DNA of 64,000 nucleotides from Strigops habroptila (Eukaryota > Chordata > Aves > Psittaciformes > Psittacidae): contig NC_046358.1 of assembly GCF_004027225.2 (NCBI RefSeq), forward strand, positions 9,765,284-9,829,283, written 5' to 3'. The notes under the pieces were generated by a model that saw only the letters and a program-made list of their open reading frames with translations, had not been told where the DNA came from and did not search any database. A program made the position numbers and the translations under genes. This document shows positions 1-12,039 of this stretch, piece after piece. The first letter of the stretch is position 1. Every line of letters starts with the position of its first letter.

Positions 1-660
1 GGTGGAGATGTGTGTGGGGAGGTGAGCTGTCGAAGTATCCCTGGAAGAGGTTTGTTGTGCATAGGAGCTGCCAGTTCCTCTCTGGGAAAGAGGCCCTTCA
101 GGTAGCCATAAACTCACATTACTAAAATTTGTTATCATGCTAAGGAAATGTAAAGGAGATCTCTCTAGGAAGAGCCTGTTTCACTCTTGCTAGCCATTTT
201 TTGGTGCATATGCACTTGGCTTTTCATATATGTCAAGAACAGAGTCCATGTCCTCCTTCTTACATTGGAACAATCCCCGGTCAAGAGACAATGGCTGGGT
301 TCTGCCACCACTTGTCACACCGAGCACAGATCTGCAGGACGGTCTTGGGTCTTGAGTAACTGACGCAGGGAAGGTATTAGAAAGCAGACTAATTACGGTG
401 AATACAGAGCTTTGACATTTTCATTGTGTCACAACTGTTTAATCCTTCCTTAATCCCTTAATGCTGCTCAGGAGACTTTTCTTCTGTTATCTTCATTGTT
501 CTACTAATAAGATGTTGCACATAACAGAGATTTACACTGAAAGGTATTAGGGAGGATTATGTGAAGATTAGACAAGAAGTACTCACAAAAGGTTTGAGAT
601 TTCTTAGTATGAATATTTTTAATTTCTATAGTGCAAGGATTTTACTTTTTTCTTTTTCTA

Positions 661-693
661 CTCCCCCCCCCCAAAAAAAAAAAAAAAAAAAAA
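661..693. repeat. C-run followed by A-run (simple repeat)
   Basis: About ten C followed by about twenty-one A, then AGAATTTG. A homopolymer junction with no element attached that I can recognise. Confidence 0.9.
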
Positions 694-818
694 GAATTTG
701 TAGAGAATTTCTGCTAGTAAATTCAAAAATTGCTATTCAAAAGAATTCTCTTGAACTTCAGCACTGGTTATTTTTCAGATGAGTACTAGCTGAATTTATC
801 ATGGATGGTTTTTTAGTT

Positions 819-895
819 TGTTGGGGGTTTTGGGGGGGTTTCCCTCCACTCCCCCCCCCCCCAAATGTGGACCCAAATTCTGTGGGGGGGAAAAG
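819..895. repeat. Clustered G-runs and C-runs
   Basis: GTTGGGGGTTTTGGGGGGGT, then about twelve C, then GTGGGGGGGA within about 75 bp. Runs on both strands could form quadruplex structures, and homopolymer length errors are likely in this stretch. Confidence 0.85.
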
Positions 896-1853
896 AGAGG
901 GAATTAAACTTATGTAGGATCTCTCTTCTGCTGGACCAGGTATCCTGGTATCCACTATCCTGAGCATCCTCCCTGGTACCTCTGCTGATGAACGCAGATG
1001 GACTTTGACACACAGCAGTGATCACTGATTTCAGAGGAGCTCTGTGAGTGCTGGAAGATGTTTTGTGCTGAGCCTTTACAACCACAGTTACTTAACTGTT
1101 AACTCCAAGAACTCGCTGTGGTGGAGTAAGGCTGATGTCTTGTAGCTGAGATTTTGGGCTGTTATTTCATCATCAGTAAATAAATGTAGCTGGAATTTTA
1201 CAGAAGCAAAATCACCCTGGTATCAGATGAGCACTTCGAATGGAAAATAAAAATGCTTTTAAATAAAACAGCAGAAACCAAGGAATGGTAGATTTTATGA
1301 TTAACTCTCAGAGCTACTGGAAATCAATCTTACCATAGGGCTTTAAACCAGAATCACCCATTAAATCAGGACTTGGTCACTTTGTTCTCTTTTAAAATCT
1401 ACAACACCGTGTTCAACGTCAGCTCCTGAAGGCATGCTGTGACACAGCATGGTGTGTTCATGTTTTGTCCCTGTGAAGCCTTGATGCCATAGCCTTAATG
1501 CCATTGGTGCCATAGGACTCTCACCAGACTTAACATCTGCCTGTGGAGTCTTCTAGAATCCAGTGTCTGATGCTAGTGGGTGTCAAGCTATTTTGACTTT
1601 GAGAGATCCAAATTCCTTCCAAATAAGGCACAGAAGTCCAAATAATAAGCAGTACTTGCTGGTGGCAGGCTTGCTCTTCTAACATTTCATGCCTGTCCTT
1701 AACAGTCATCCTGAGTTACCTGTGGTATACAGGTTGGAAAAAAACACTTGCAATGATTTGGATGCAGTGAGAGGATGCTTATTTGGGAATTCTGCAGAGA
1801 GCATCTTACTTTGACACTCACTCTGAGCTCACAGTAGGTTTCCTTCACCCTAG

Positions 1854-1917
1854 TTTTTATTATTAGCTCAACTAATAATAGCTAATTTTTATTATTAGCA
1901 CCTTTTTATTATTAGCT
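1854..1917. repeat. Short TTTTTATTATTAGC direct repeats
   Basis: Three copies of TTTTTATTATTAGC or close variants, with an intervening inverted copy (CTAATAATAGCT). It is a local simple-sequence expansion. Confidence 0.75.
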
Positions 1918-2089
1918 TAGGATTGCTTGATGAACATAGGTTGAGTGAATGAATGGACAAGCTAAATGAAATGCAAAGCCTTTACTGTCAGGTGGGCTTA
2001 AGTACCTAAATGTAGTCACATTGAAAGATTGGTATTTTTGAGAATGCTTAGCACTTTCTGGACATTTATTCTTCATTGAGAGGTAAAAT

Positions 2090-2545
2090 TATTTATCTCA
2101 ATCTTTTAATGATAGAAAGGGACCTACTCTGTCCTCATGTTCTGATGCAGTCAGCTCCACTTCATCCATGCTGGACAGCCTGGTCTGAAAACGCTCCTGC
2201 AATGGGAATTTTCTACCTGATACCATCTCATTTAGTGATTCACTGTTCTCCTTGTTTAACAGTTGGCCTGCTGTCCCACTGAAATTTCCATTAATGTAAT
2301 TAGTCTCTTGCTCCTGGTCCTGTCAACATGATTAATCCTTTCTTTTGTGCAGAAACCTTTCACACACACGACGATGACTTGCTGTGTCCCCTCTGTCTTC
2401 TGTGAGTTGTTTGACCCCAGTTCTTTCCAGCTTCACACATAGACTGTGGTTTTTTTAGACCTCTGATTGCTCTAGTCCTTTTTCAGATCTTTTCCGAAGC
2501 TTCAAAACCTCTGTGAACTCTGCACCCAGCCTTTAAAATTAGAGG
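2090..2545 (-). mobile_element. Possible ancient CR1-like remnant, minus strand
   Basis: Pieces such as TTGCTCCTGGTCCTGTCAAC, TGTGTCCCCTCTGTCTTCTG and GACCCCAGTTCTTTCCAGC occur in the order seen in reverse-complement CR1 3' regions. Divergence is high and no terminal octamer is seen. Confidence 0.35.
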
Positions 2546-4764
2546 GGCTGTGAAATGTAATGCAGCAGCACTGATGTGACAGCAAACATTATCTCATGCT
2601 GTAATTCATCCTAAAAATTGGTTACGTTTCTTCATGCAAGGAACTTTGTGGTGCCATCTGGGTTGGTAGGGGTGGCACTGTTGGATTGTGTAAGCTCCTA
2701 CCGCTTTCGCAGAATCTTCCTAGGTAGGAACATGCTGGTGGCTATATTTTGGGACTAGCCAACCCTGGATTTCTGGCCTGCTGTGCTAGACTGGTTACAG
2801 TATTGAAAAAAAGCCCTAAGCCATCTAATTAATTGCTAGCTACCCAAAAGGTAGCACATATGAGAAGTGATTTAGTGTCTCACTGATGCGCTCTACAGTG
2901 ACGATGACAAACACAAAATGGAAGTTTTCTCAACTCAAATGGTCTCTTGTGGTAAAGAAGAGGCACTTCATAGTCGCTGAGCCAGAAAATGGAGACAGCT
3001 TATTTCACTTGTGGCAGCTTTGTTAATAAAACATTAGTAAGGCAAATAATTATCTGACATGCAATTACATCCAAGCTGGTTTCCTCAGGAAAAAAAACCC
3101 CATAAGCCAAAACCCCACAACCAACAATATAGGTGTGGAGTGTCTGATTTTATTATTCTGTCTGGAAAGTCTATATTGGGTGTTTGAAACTGATACCTGA
3201 GTTTTTCTTTACTGTTGAGCAGACTCTATGTTGGTTGTCTACTTGTGCTGTGTTTTACTGTCAGGGAGTTTTGGAGTGTCCAGGCTGATGAGCACTTATC
3301 TCCTTATCTCTTACACTTGGAAAGAGTTTGAAATTCAGGTGACTCATGATAGGGAATGCCCAAACTCTGGGTAGCTGAAGGCTCCCCAGGTAATTCTTCA
3401 GAAGCTCATGGCATGATCTTGTACCCTTATCATTTTTCCAGCACTGCTTCTTAAATGAACAGCTCCTTCCACCTGAAGGAGGTAGGATGTATTGTAGGGA
3501 GTGGGATGAGTTCTGGTTTCTCAGATGAGGTCTGTGCATGCTACAGGTGAGATTTCTGTGTGCTCCTCATGCAGCTTTTGCTCTTCACTGCGCCTGGCTG
3601 TCAGTAAAGCCCCTAAGCTGAAATTTATGATGGAGTACTAAACACATTTTGTCTCGTTGATTCAGGATTAGGACAGCAGGATCCATTCAACCTAGCAGAG
3701 GCTGTGGGGCCAGTAACGCTGAGTGCACTGTGCAGCTGAAATAAAGTTCCTCTTGAATCCTTTTTGTTTTTTTCATTGAGTAGCTTTTTTTGTTTGTTTT
3801 ATTCTCCTGATTCCTCTGTAAATATGATTGTTTCTAATGTTGGTGATAACTTTTAGTATTTTTGTCAACTTGAAATCCATGTCTTGTGTCTTAGAATGTC
3901 AAAATACTGAAGATTCATCTAAGCTGATCTATTTGCTGTTTCCATGAAATGCTGAATGACTTACTGAAATTAAACAGCAACTCTCCATACCCACAGTTCA
4001 TATTTTTTTCCTTATATCTTTAATTGCATATATATGATATTTTCATGTTACAACAGAATAAAACCCAAAGAAGCTTCATTGCCAGCTCTGGAGATGGAGA
4101 CGTTAGTGTGTACCTCCAGATCATTGCGGGTGTGCAATTTATGTTTCAGAAGTCTCATGATTGAGGAAAATGTGAGGCTTACTTTAATCGAAATTTTAAT
4201 CCCTTTGCTTTCCAGGGAAACACTAATTGTCAGGTCTATAAAATCACATAGCAAATAAACACCTTTCCAAAACCAGTGCAGTAGAAAGTGTTACTACTTT
4301 CAAGTACCTTGAGTAAGTACTCAGGGTGGGGGGGTGGTGCTGATATTGGGATGGGGGAATTATCAGATATTTTGGGTTTCCTAGTAAGCAACATATCATT
4401 GCGATGGTGTGTAACATCTTGCCTACTTGGTAGCATTAAAACTATTAGGAGCTTTTCAGGTATATGCAGGATCTGGTTTCTGGTAGCCAAGACACAACTG
4501 GCTGTCAGTGATTTGAGTGTTTTTGAACTGGTTTTGCAGCGGTGTGGGAGCCAGCAGCAGTTGAGCTGTCAGCTGGTTAGCAGCTCCCCGAGGTCTGGTG
4601 GGACATGGAGGACTGAAAAGGTTTTTGCCTTTGGCAGCAAGGAGAAGCTTTCCTGTCCCGGATGACAGCTGAGTACCGCTGCAAATCTTCGTATCATCAT
4701 CTTGGAGTGAATATTTAGCTGGTGCCATTAATCTTATTTCTGGAAATTGCCTGCTTGGGAAAAT

Positions 4765-4790
4765 AATGTTACCTATAAGTAGGTAACATT
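4765..4790. repeat. Perfect 11-bp stem, 4-nt loop hairpin
   Basis: AATGTTACCTA (4765-4775), loop TAAG, TAGGTAACATT (4780-4790), followed within a few bases by a T-rich tract. Confidence 0.9.
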
Positions 4791-5401
4791 GTATTTATTT
4801 ATTTTTTTTCTGTTAGAAAAACAGGGTGGGCATTAAAGAGTCAATTCATGGGCTGATTTACTGAAAACAGCAACCCATGTTAAGATGAACTAGAGATCAG
4901 TATATAAAGATCCAGTCCCCAAGGGAATTAAAATCTTTTCAGATTTAGTAGGTATTTTTTGCAGTTTTTAGGTGAGACTTTAGCAGGCAATGACTACTCT
5001 GCTTCTTGGAATTTGCAGAATACCAGAAAATCTGGATGAAGTTCAGTTTCTGCCTCAGTGAAGAAAATGTATGAGACTTTAGTGTGCCATCAATATGAAT
5101 GTTCTCAAACAAATCATACTTGTTTATCAGGCAAGTCGAGGCTAAGGTAGTCTTTTTACCACAAGCCAAGTGATGGCTGGGAGCAGTGGCTCCCAGGCTG
5201 AAATGCCATCACAGGATTGCTTACCTGGCTGGTGGGTGTTAATGGGACACATAACAGAGCAGAGCTAATATTCTGGGTTGCTGAAAAGGAGTATTCAAAG
5301 GTATTTAAGCCAGTGAGAGTTAACACAAAGTAAGGAATTCAGGATTTGATTCCTTAAAATCTATATGGTGCGACTGGGCACAGCAGTGAGATATACAGTT
5401 C

Positions 5402-5996
5402 TGTCATGATTTAAGCCCAGCTGTCAGCTAAGTATCATGCTACTCGCTCGGGATGGGGAGGAGAATAGGGGCAAAAGAGGTAAAAGGCTGTGGGTTGAGA
5501 TAAGAACAGTTTAATAATTGAAGTAAAAGTAAATTATAATAATATAATAATAATAATAGGAAATATAGAGAGAGGAATAAACCCCACTCTCAAAAAACCA
5601 AAACCACTCCCTCCCCCCAAAAAAACCTCCAACCAACCAAAAAAAAACCCCAAAACCAAGTGATGCACAATACAGTTGCTCACCACCCTTTGACCAATGC
5701 CCAGCCCAACCCAAGCAGTGATCAGTCCCTTATGGGTAACTCCCCCCAGTTTATATACTGGGCATGACGTGCTGTGGTATGGAATACCTCTTCGGCTAGT
5801 TTGGGTCAGGTGTCCTGTCGCTGCTCCCTCCCAGCTTCTTGTGCCCCTCCTCACTGTCAGAGCATGAAAAGTCCTTGATCAGCAACAACTAAAACATTAG
5901 TGTGTTACCAACATTATCCTCAGACTAAAGGCAAAACACAGTGCTGCACCAGCTACTAGAAAGAAAATTAACTCTATCCCAGCTGAAACCAGGGCA
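5402..5996 (-). mobile_element. Solo LTR, avian ERVL-type, minus strand, with 5-bp TSD
   Basis: Bounded by TG (5402) and CA (5996) and flanked on both sides by AGTTC (5397-5401 and 5997-6001), a perfect 5-bp target-site duplication. In minus sense the order is 5' end, a GCCCAGTATATAAAC TATA region (rc of about 5749-5764), the TATT(ATT)n and TTAAACTG region near the polyadenylation site, then the 3' end. Internal coding sequence is absent, so this is a solo LTR left by LTR-LTR recombination. It carries no genes. Confidence 0.92.
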
Positions 5997-8401
5997 AGTT
6001 CTTTTTTTTTCTGTGAGCCTTGAAAGTTGTTTTGGATTGAGTTTGTTGTTTGAATTAAGTAACATTTGCTGTATGCTTCTGATTTAGCTAGAAGCAAGGT
6101 AAAAGTTCAAACTAAAGCCTTGACTTCGGTGTACATAAAGATCCCTTTTGTAAGATATGTCTGGTTTGATCTGTTTGACTGTTTGTCTCTTCTGCATCTC
6201 ACATCTAATTTATATTCCAACAGGATAAAATGAACTTGATAATGGCCTTTTAGCTTGTCATCTTAAAACACGTGCTCAGCCTGAAAGAGCCTATAAAAGT
6301 CATGTTTATGAGAGTCTTACAGTCTAGTGACTGGGAATGGACTGACCTGTCAGCTGCAGGGATGTATGCAAAGTGGGTGTCATATGAATCTTGTAACTAG
6401 TGATGTTCAAAACCAAGACTACATACAGTTTTGCATCTGAACACTGTTCCAAAATCAATTCAAGTCAAAGAAAGTCCTGTCATGTCTTTATTGGACGTTC
6501 ACACAGTGTTTCCCACTGGGAGTATCAGCCTTAATTAAGGTGTCTAAAAGCCAGGTGAATAGGTGTGAGCAAGGCATCTCACCACCATCATAGTCAGTGG
6601 GAAGAAGTGGGTGCTTTCAGAGAGTTACTAATCTCAGTTTACAATAGACATCTAAGAAAGACCAGGCAAGTTGTTTTCTAGAGTTACCAGTTTCACACCA
6701 CTCACCTTAAAAAGATTTTGGTATAGCTGGTTCTGACTTTGGTGTTGAAAATGAAGTGAAAATCTCATTATCAATGTGAAAGTCAAAGATGGTGATTCTC
6801 CCCCTCCATTCTGCTCTCATGAGACCCCTCCTGCTGTCCTACATCCAGGTCTGGGGCCCTCAACATAAAAAGGATATGGACATGTTGAAGTGAGTCAGAG
6901 GAGGCCATGAAGATGCTCAGAGGGCTGGAGCACCTATGCTATGGAGACAGGCTGAGAGCAGGGGTTGTTCAGCCTCGAGAAGAGAAGGATCTAGGGAGAC
7001 CTAGAGTAGCTTCCAGTGCCTAAAGGGGCCAACAAGAAATCTGGAGAGAGGCTTTTGACGTGGGACTAGACTGCTGAGCCAGCATGCTGGGCAGTGGCCG
7101 ATAGTGACCTGAGGCTCACGGTCAGGGAAGTCGTGAGCCAGATTTCCAGGTATCACACAGCTTCCACTCCTTGCAAATAAGAGAACTTTAACATGTTGCA
7201 GACTGAAAGCACAGAGCTTGAGGCAAGCAGGCAACAACATATGAAGATCCATTTTAAAGGTACCTGGAAACTATTTTACTGTTTAAATCCAGGGGGTGGG
7301 GTGGGGGGTAGGTGGCATGGAGGGAAGCATATTTTCCCACTGTGGTGCCTTAGTTATACATGAGGTGAGTAGGATGGCACAGGGCCACAGATTCCATGTG
7401 GACTTGTAGTCTGTGGAGTAAATATCATGCTATTCTGGTAAATTTACATTCCACTTGTGGGTAGATTTGTGCCTGATGTAGCTCAGGAGAAGGGGACAGA
7501 GCTTGCTTCTCTCACTTCCATTCTGTATTATTTTGTTATTTTCTTCAACACACTTAGTACACAGAAATGATTAGAGGACCTATATGAATAGCAACTCATA
7601 CGGAAATGCAATCGGCTGTTTATAGTAGGAACAGAAACAGATGACCAAAGCTCTTGCTTGTGTAGCCAGAGAAGCTGATGCTTTTCAAGCTGCAACCTTT
7701 GATGGGAGTTCTAGGTACCAATCACACATGTTTTTAAAACAGTTTTGGATCTGTTTCATTTCTCTTGTACCTGTTGTTCAAAGCAGAGATGACTGGGCTA
7801 GATATTTGAAAAAATGCTTTATGAATTTGAATATGGTTTCTGAGTTGAAGTGTTGAAACAGCGGCTGATTTTCCTTTAAAAAAAGTGCAGCAACTTTTAG
7901 ATGCAATCATGTTATGCAATTAACGTTGAAATTGTCTGAAAGAAATGTCTTGAATTGCTTGACATTGTCTCATGTGTTTCATCCTCACCATTGCTAAGGT
8001 CCGTTAATGATTCCATTATAAGCTTCTATTTGCAGAAACAGTTTTCTAAAAACAATCTCTATGTTATTATGTTGTTTATATTATATGAATGCTGAAGGAC
8101 TAGATGCGTATTAATAGGTAGCCTTCTGATTGTAGAGACAGCAATTACTTGACTGGTGATTGCTCTATCACAAAGTCTGCTGACTCTCAGCTCTTTGAAG
8201 GGGAGAATAAAATTTCTTCTGCAAATCGTGAAGATAATTTTCTTTGGAATAGTGATTGTTATGCAGTGCTGGAAATCCTCTGCATGCAGATAAGCAGTAA
8301 AAGCTGGTTAGTTTCATGTAATGCAGTGTGATGCTTTGGGAGAACTGTCATGGTGGAGAGCCTTATGTGTCACAAGGGATATAATGAAGATCCTAAAGGA
8401 T
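5997..8401. other. No gene seen
   Basis: Apart from the decayed CR1 at about 6800-7075 there is only AT-rich unique sequence. A G-rich run at 7291-7312 (GGGGGTGGGGTGGGGGG type) could form a quadruplex. Confidence 0.6.
6800..7075 (+). mobile_element. Decayed CR1 internal fragment
   Basis: Contains diverged forms of CR1 blocks in order: CTGCTCTCATGAGAC, CCTCAACATAAAAAGGA, GGGCTGGAGCACCT, ACAGGCTGAGAG, TTCAGCCTCGAGAAGAGAAGG, then a GGCCAACAAGAAATCTGGAG-like tail. The terminal octamers are absent. It looks old. Confidence 0.75.
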
Positions 8402-8529
8402 ATAGAATCATAGAATCATAGAATCATGGAATAGTAAGGGTTGGAAAGGACCTTAAGATCATCTAGTTCCAACCCCTCTGCCATGGGCAGAGACACCTTG
8501 CCCTAAACCATGTGGTCCAAGGCTCTGTC

Positions 8530-9626
8530 CTACCTGGCCTTGAACACCGCCAGGGATGGAGCATCCACAACCTCCCTGGGCAACCCATTCCAGTGCCTCA
8601 CCACCCTCACTGTAAAGAACTTCTTCCTTATACCTAATCTAAACTTCCCCTGTTTAAGTTTGAACCCATTACCCCTTGTCCTACCACTACAGTCCCTAAG
8701 GAGGAGTCCCTCCCCAGCATCCTTATAGACCCCCTTCAGATACTGGAAGGCTGCTATGAGATCTCCAGACAGCCTTCTCTTTTCCAGGCTGAACAGCCCC
8801 AACTTCCTCAGCCTGTCTTCATATGGGAGGTGCTCCAGCACTCTTACCATCCTCGTGGCCCTCCTCTGGACTCGCTCCAACAGCTCCATGTCCTTTTTAT
8901 GTTGAGGACACCAGAACTGTACGCAGTACTCCAAGTGAGGTCTCACGAGAGCAGAGTAGAGGGGCAGGATCACCTCCTTTGACCTGCTGGTCACGCTTCT
9001 TTTGATGCAGCCCAGGATACGGTTGGCTTTCTGGGCTGCAAGCGCACACTGCTGGCTCATGTTAAGCTTCTCGTCAACCAACACCCCCAAGCCCTTCTCC
9101 CCAGGGCTGCTCTGATCTTCTCCGCCCAATCTGTAGCAGTGCCTGGGGTTGCCCCGACCCAGGTGTAGGACCTTACACTTGGCTTGGTTAAACTTCATAA
9201 GGTTGGCATCGGCCCACCTCACAAGCGTGTCAAGGTCCCTCTGGATGGCATCCCTTCCCTCCAGCGTAACAACCGAACCACACAGCTTGGTGTCGTCGGC
9301 AAACTTGCTGAGGGCGCACTCAATCCCACTGTCCATGTGGCCGACAAAGATGTTGAACAGGACCGGTCCCAACACCGATCCCTGAGAGACACCACTCGTT
9401 ACAGGTTTCCAACTGGACATCGAGCCATTTACCACAACTCTTTGCGTGCGGCCGTCGAGCAGTTCTTTATCCACCGAGTGGTCCATCTATCAAATTGATG
9501 TCTCTCCAATTTAGAGACAAGGATGTCGTACAGGACAGTGTCGAACACTTTGCCCAAGTCTAGGTGGATGACGTCAACTGCTCTGCCCCTGTCCATCAGT
9601 TCCGTGGCTCCATCATAGAAGGCCAC
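8530..9626 (-). pseudogene. CR1 ORF2 C-terminal part: reverse transcriptase and 3' domain
   Basis: Two overlapping open stretches in different frames (9429-9626 and 8530-9486) carry the rest of ORF2, so a frameshift separates them. The larger (318 codons) has [11 protein letters not shown] at about residues 31-41 and the polymerase active-site motif FADD at about 62-65. It then has the CR1 C-terminal domain, including [14 protein letters not shown] and [19 protein letters not shown]. The interrupted stretch up to 9905 also holds RT sequence. The copy is a pseudogene. Confidence 0.88.
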
Positions 9627-9905
9627 ATTGTGGCCACATTGGTCAGGCAGGATTTCCCCTTAGTGAAGCCATGTTGGCTGTCACCAACCACCTCGTTGTT
9701 TTTCATGTGCGTTAGCATGTTTTCCAGGAGAAACTGTTCCAAGATTTTGCCAGGCACAGAGGTGGGGCTGACTGGCCTGTAGTTTCCTGGGTCTTCCAGC
9801 TTCCCGTTCTTGAAAATGGGGGTTATATTACCCTTCTCCCAGTCAACAGGAGCTTCACCTGACTGCCAGGATTTTTCAAATATGATGGACAGTGGCTTAG
9901 CAACT

Positions 9906-11414
9906 TCATTTGCCCAGCTCCTTCAGGACCCGTGGATGGATTTCATCAGGTCCCATGGACTTGTGCACGTTCAGGTTCTTAAGATGGTCTCGAACCTGAT
10001 CCTCTCCTACAGTGGGCCTAAGGTCTTCATTTTCACAGTCCCTGCATTTGCTTTCCAAGACTTTCGTGGTGTGGTTAGAGCATTTGCTAGTGAAGACTGA
10101 GGCAAAGAAGTCATTAAGAACCTCAGCCTTCTCCAAATCCATGACAGCCAGTTCTCCTGATAGCTTCCGAAGAGGGCCCACGTTGTCCCTAGTCTGTCTT
10201 TTATTTGCTACGTATCTATAGAATCCTTTCCTGTTATCTTTTACATCCCTTGCCAAACTTAATTCAAGCTGGGCCTTAGCTTTCCTAACCTGGTCCCTAG
10301 CTTCCTGGGCAATGCTCCTATATTCTTCCCAGGCCGCCTGTCCTTGCTTCCACCTTCTATAAGCTTCTTTTTCCCCTCTAAGTTTCCTCAGCAGCAACTT
10401 GTCCATCCATGGAGGTCTCCTGGCCCTCCTGCTGCACTTTCTTCTAGTTGGGATGCAACACCCCTGAGCACGTAGCAGGTGATCCTTGAATATCGACCAG
10501 CAGTCTTGGGCTCTCCTGCCCTCTAGGGCTATATCCCATGGAACCTTACTAAGGAGGTTCCTGAAGAGGCCAAAGTCTGCTTTCTTGAAGTCCAGGGCAG
10601 TGAGCTTGCTGCATGCTCTTCTCACTGTCCTGAGGATCTCAAACTCAACCATCTCGTGATCACTAGAGCCAAGGCTGCCCTGGAGCGTCACATTTCCAAC
10701 CAGTCCCTCCCTGTTGGTGAGCACGAGGTCCAGCATGGCACCTCTCCTTGTCAGCTCCTCTATTGCTTGAAAGAGGAAGTTATCTTCCACACAATCGAGG
10801 AACCTCCTGGATTGCTTGTGCCGGGCCGTACCATCCCTCCAACAGATGTCAGGATGGTTGAAGTCCCCCATGAGGACAAGGGCCTGCGAGCGTGAGGCTG
10901 CTCCTATCTGTCTGTAGAGCGCTTCATCCACAGAGTCCTCTTGATCAGGCGGCCTGTAACAGATCCCCACCGTAATGTCCCCCGTTGCTGTTTTCCCTTT
11001 GATCCTGACCCACAAACACTCTGTTACCTCATCACTCGTCCCCAGACAGAGTTCCATACTCTCTAGCCTATCACTGACATAGATAGCAACGCCTCCTCCC
11101 CGTCTGCCTGGCCTGTCTTTTCTAAAGAGCCTATAACCTTCCATTCCAACACTCCAGTCATAAGAGCCATCCCACCATGTTTCTGTGATACCAATGACAT
11201 CATATTCCTGTAGCCTTGCACACATCTCTAATTCCTCTTGCTTGTTCCCCATACTATGGGAGTTTGTATAGGGGCACCTTAGCCAAGCTCCAAATGAAGC
11301 TGACTCAATGGCTGGGGCAGCTGGAACATCTCTGCATCGCTCCAAGCACTTATTACAGGTGCTGGCAACTGACTGGGAGTGTTGGGATGGATCAATGCTC
11401 CCCTCCCCCAACAC
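9906..11414 (-). pseudogene. CR1 ORF2 N-terminal part: AP endonuclease and start of RT
   Basis: A 502-codon open stretch. Endonuclease landmarks are visible: ITETWW at about residues 76-81, [10 protein letters not shown] at about 104-113, LMGDFNHP at about 181-188 and SSDHEM at about 250-255. These are the catalytic and Mg-binding blocks of the APE-type endonuclease that nicks target DNA. After about residue 330 the sequence is the linker leading to the RT domain. The frame is lost near 9906 after [16 protein letters not shown], at the start of the RT domain, so the protein would be truncated before the polymerase active site. Confidence 0.85.
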
Positions 11415-11416
11415 AT

Positions 11417-11857
11417 CTAGTTTAAAGCTTTCTTGACCAGCCTGGCAAGCCTCCTACCAAAACAGCTCTTGCCCTTCTTTGTCAGACCAGCTCCACCAGC
11501 CTCCAGTAGATCTGGCCTCCCAAATGGAGCCCCATGTTCTAAATAGCCAAACCCCTGACTATGGCACCACCATTCTAACCATTTATTAACCTGCCAGACA
11601 CGCCTAGCTTTTTCAAGGTCCTCCCCTTTGTCCTGGAGAATTGATGAAGAAACTATCTGAGCTCCAGAGCCCCTAACCACCTCTCCCAAGGCTCTGTAGT
11701 CCTTCTTAATGTTCTCCAGGCTACTGCTATCTACATCTCTAGCACCCACATGGACCACTAGAAGGGGGTAATAGTCAGCAGGACTTACTATAGCTCCAAG
11801 CTTTCCAGGAAATGCTGGGTGAAAAATCATGCATCTGTAAAGATTTCTCTTTCCCAT
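11417..11857 (-). pseudogene. CR1 ORF1 C-terminal fragment (esterase-like domain)
   Basis: An open 146-codon stretch in the CR1 copy. It contains PLLVVHVGARDVDSSSLENI, resembling the G-x-N/R-D block of the SGNH-hydrolase-like domain in CR1 ORF1 proteins. ORF1 proteins bind RNA and assist retrotransposition. The N-terminal zinc-finger or coiled-coil part is missing because the element is 5'-truncated, so this is a remnant. It ends just before the ORF2 open frame begins, as expected for CR1. Confidence 0.75.
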
Positions 11858-12039
11858 ACTTCTTCCCTATTGTGTCCCAGGTACTCGACACTGGGGCAGA
11901 ATGTCCTTGGGAGAGGGGGTGATGAGGAACTTTCTGATTCCCTTCCATCAGATTAATCACTGTCTCTTCCTTATTGTGTCACCATATCCTAATAATAAAG
12001 AAGAATAAGAAAGCAGCATTAAGGGATGTACAGGGCAAG

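Larger units (their letters stand above)
1..5401. other. No confident gene; upstream flank or intron
   Basis: Apart from the simple repeats, the hairpin at 4765 and the possible CR1 remnant, I see no exon with flanking splice sites and coding character. The longest frame (4288-4665, 125 codons) has no recognisable features. The stretch may be 5' flank or an intron of a longer SLC35F4 transcript. Confidence 0.6.
8402..11990 (-). mobile_element. Long CR1 LINE copy, 5'-truncated, minus strand
   Basis: The 3' end lies at 8402-8426 (minus sense), with tandem ATTCTATG octamers characteristic of CR1. Upstream of it in minus sense are ORF2 (reverse transcriptase and endonuclease) and the C-terminal part of ORF1. 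The full element order ORF1-EN-RT-3'UTR is therefore present, except for the extreme 5' part. Reading frames are interrupted between about 9905 and 9486, so the copy is not intact. Long open stretches remain (502, 318 and 146 codons), suggesting a relatively young insertion. The right edge is approximate. Confidence 0.93.

Noticed and set aside
8823-11425. Many plus-strand ORFs over the minus-strand CR1
   Set aside because: Antisense shadows of CR1 ORF1/ORF2.
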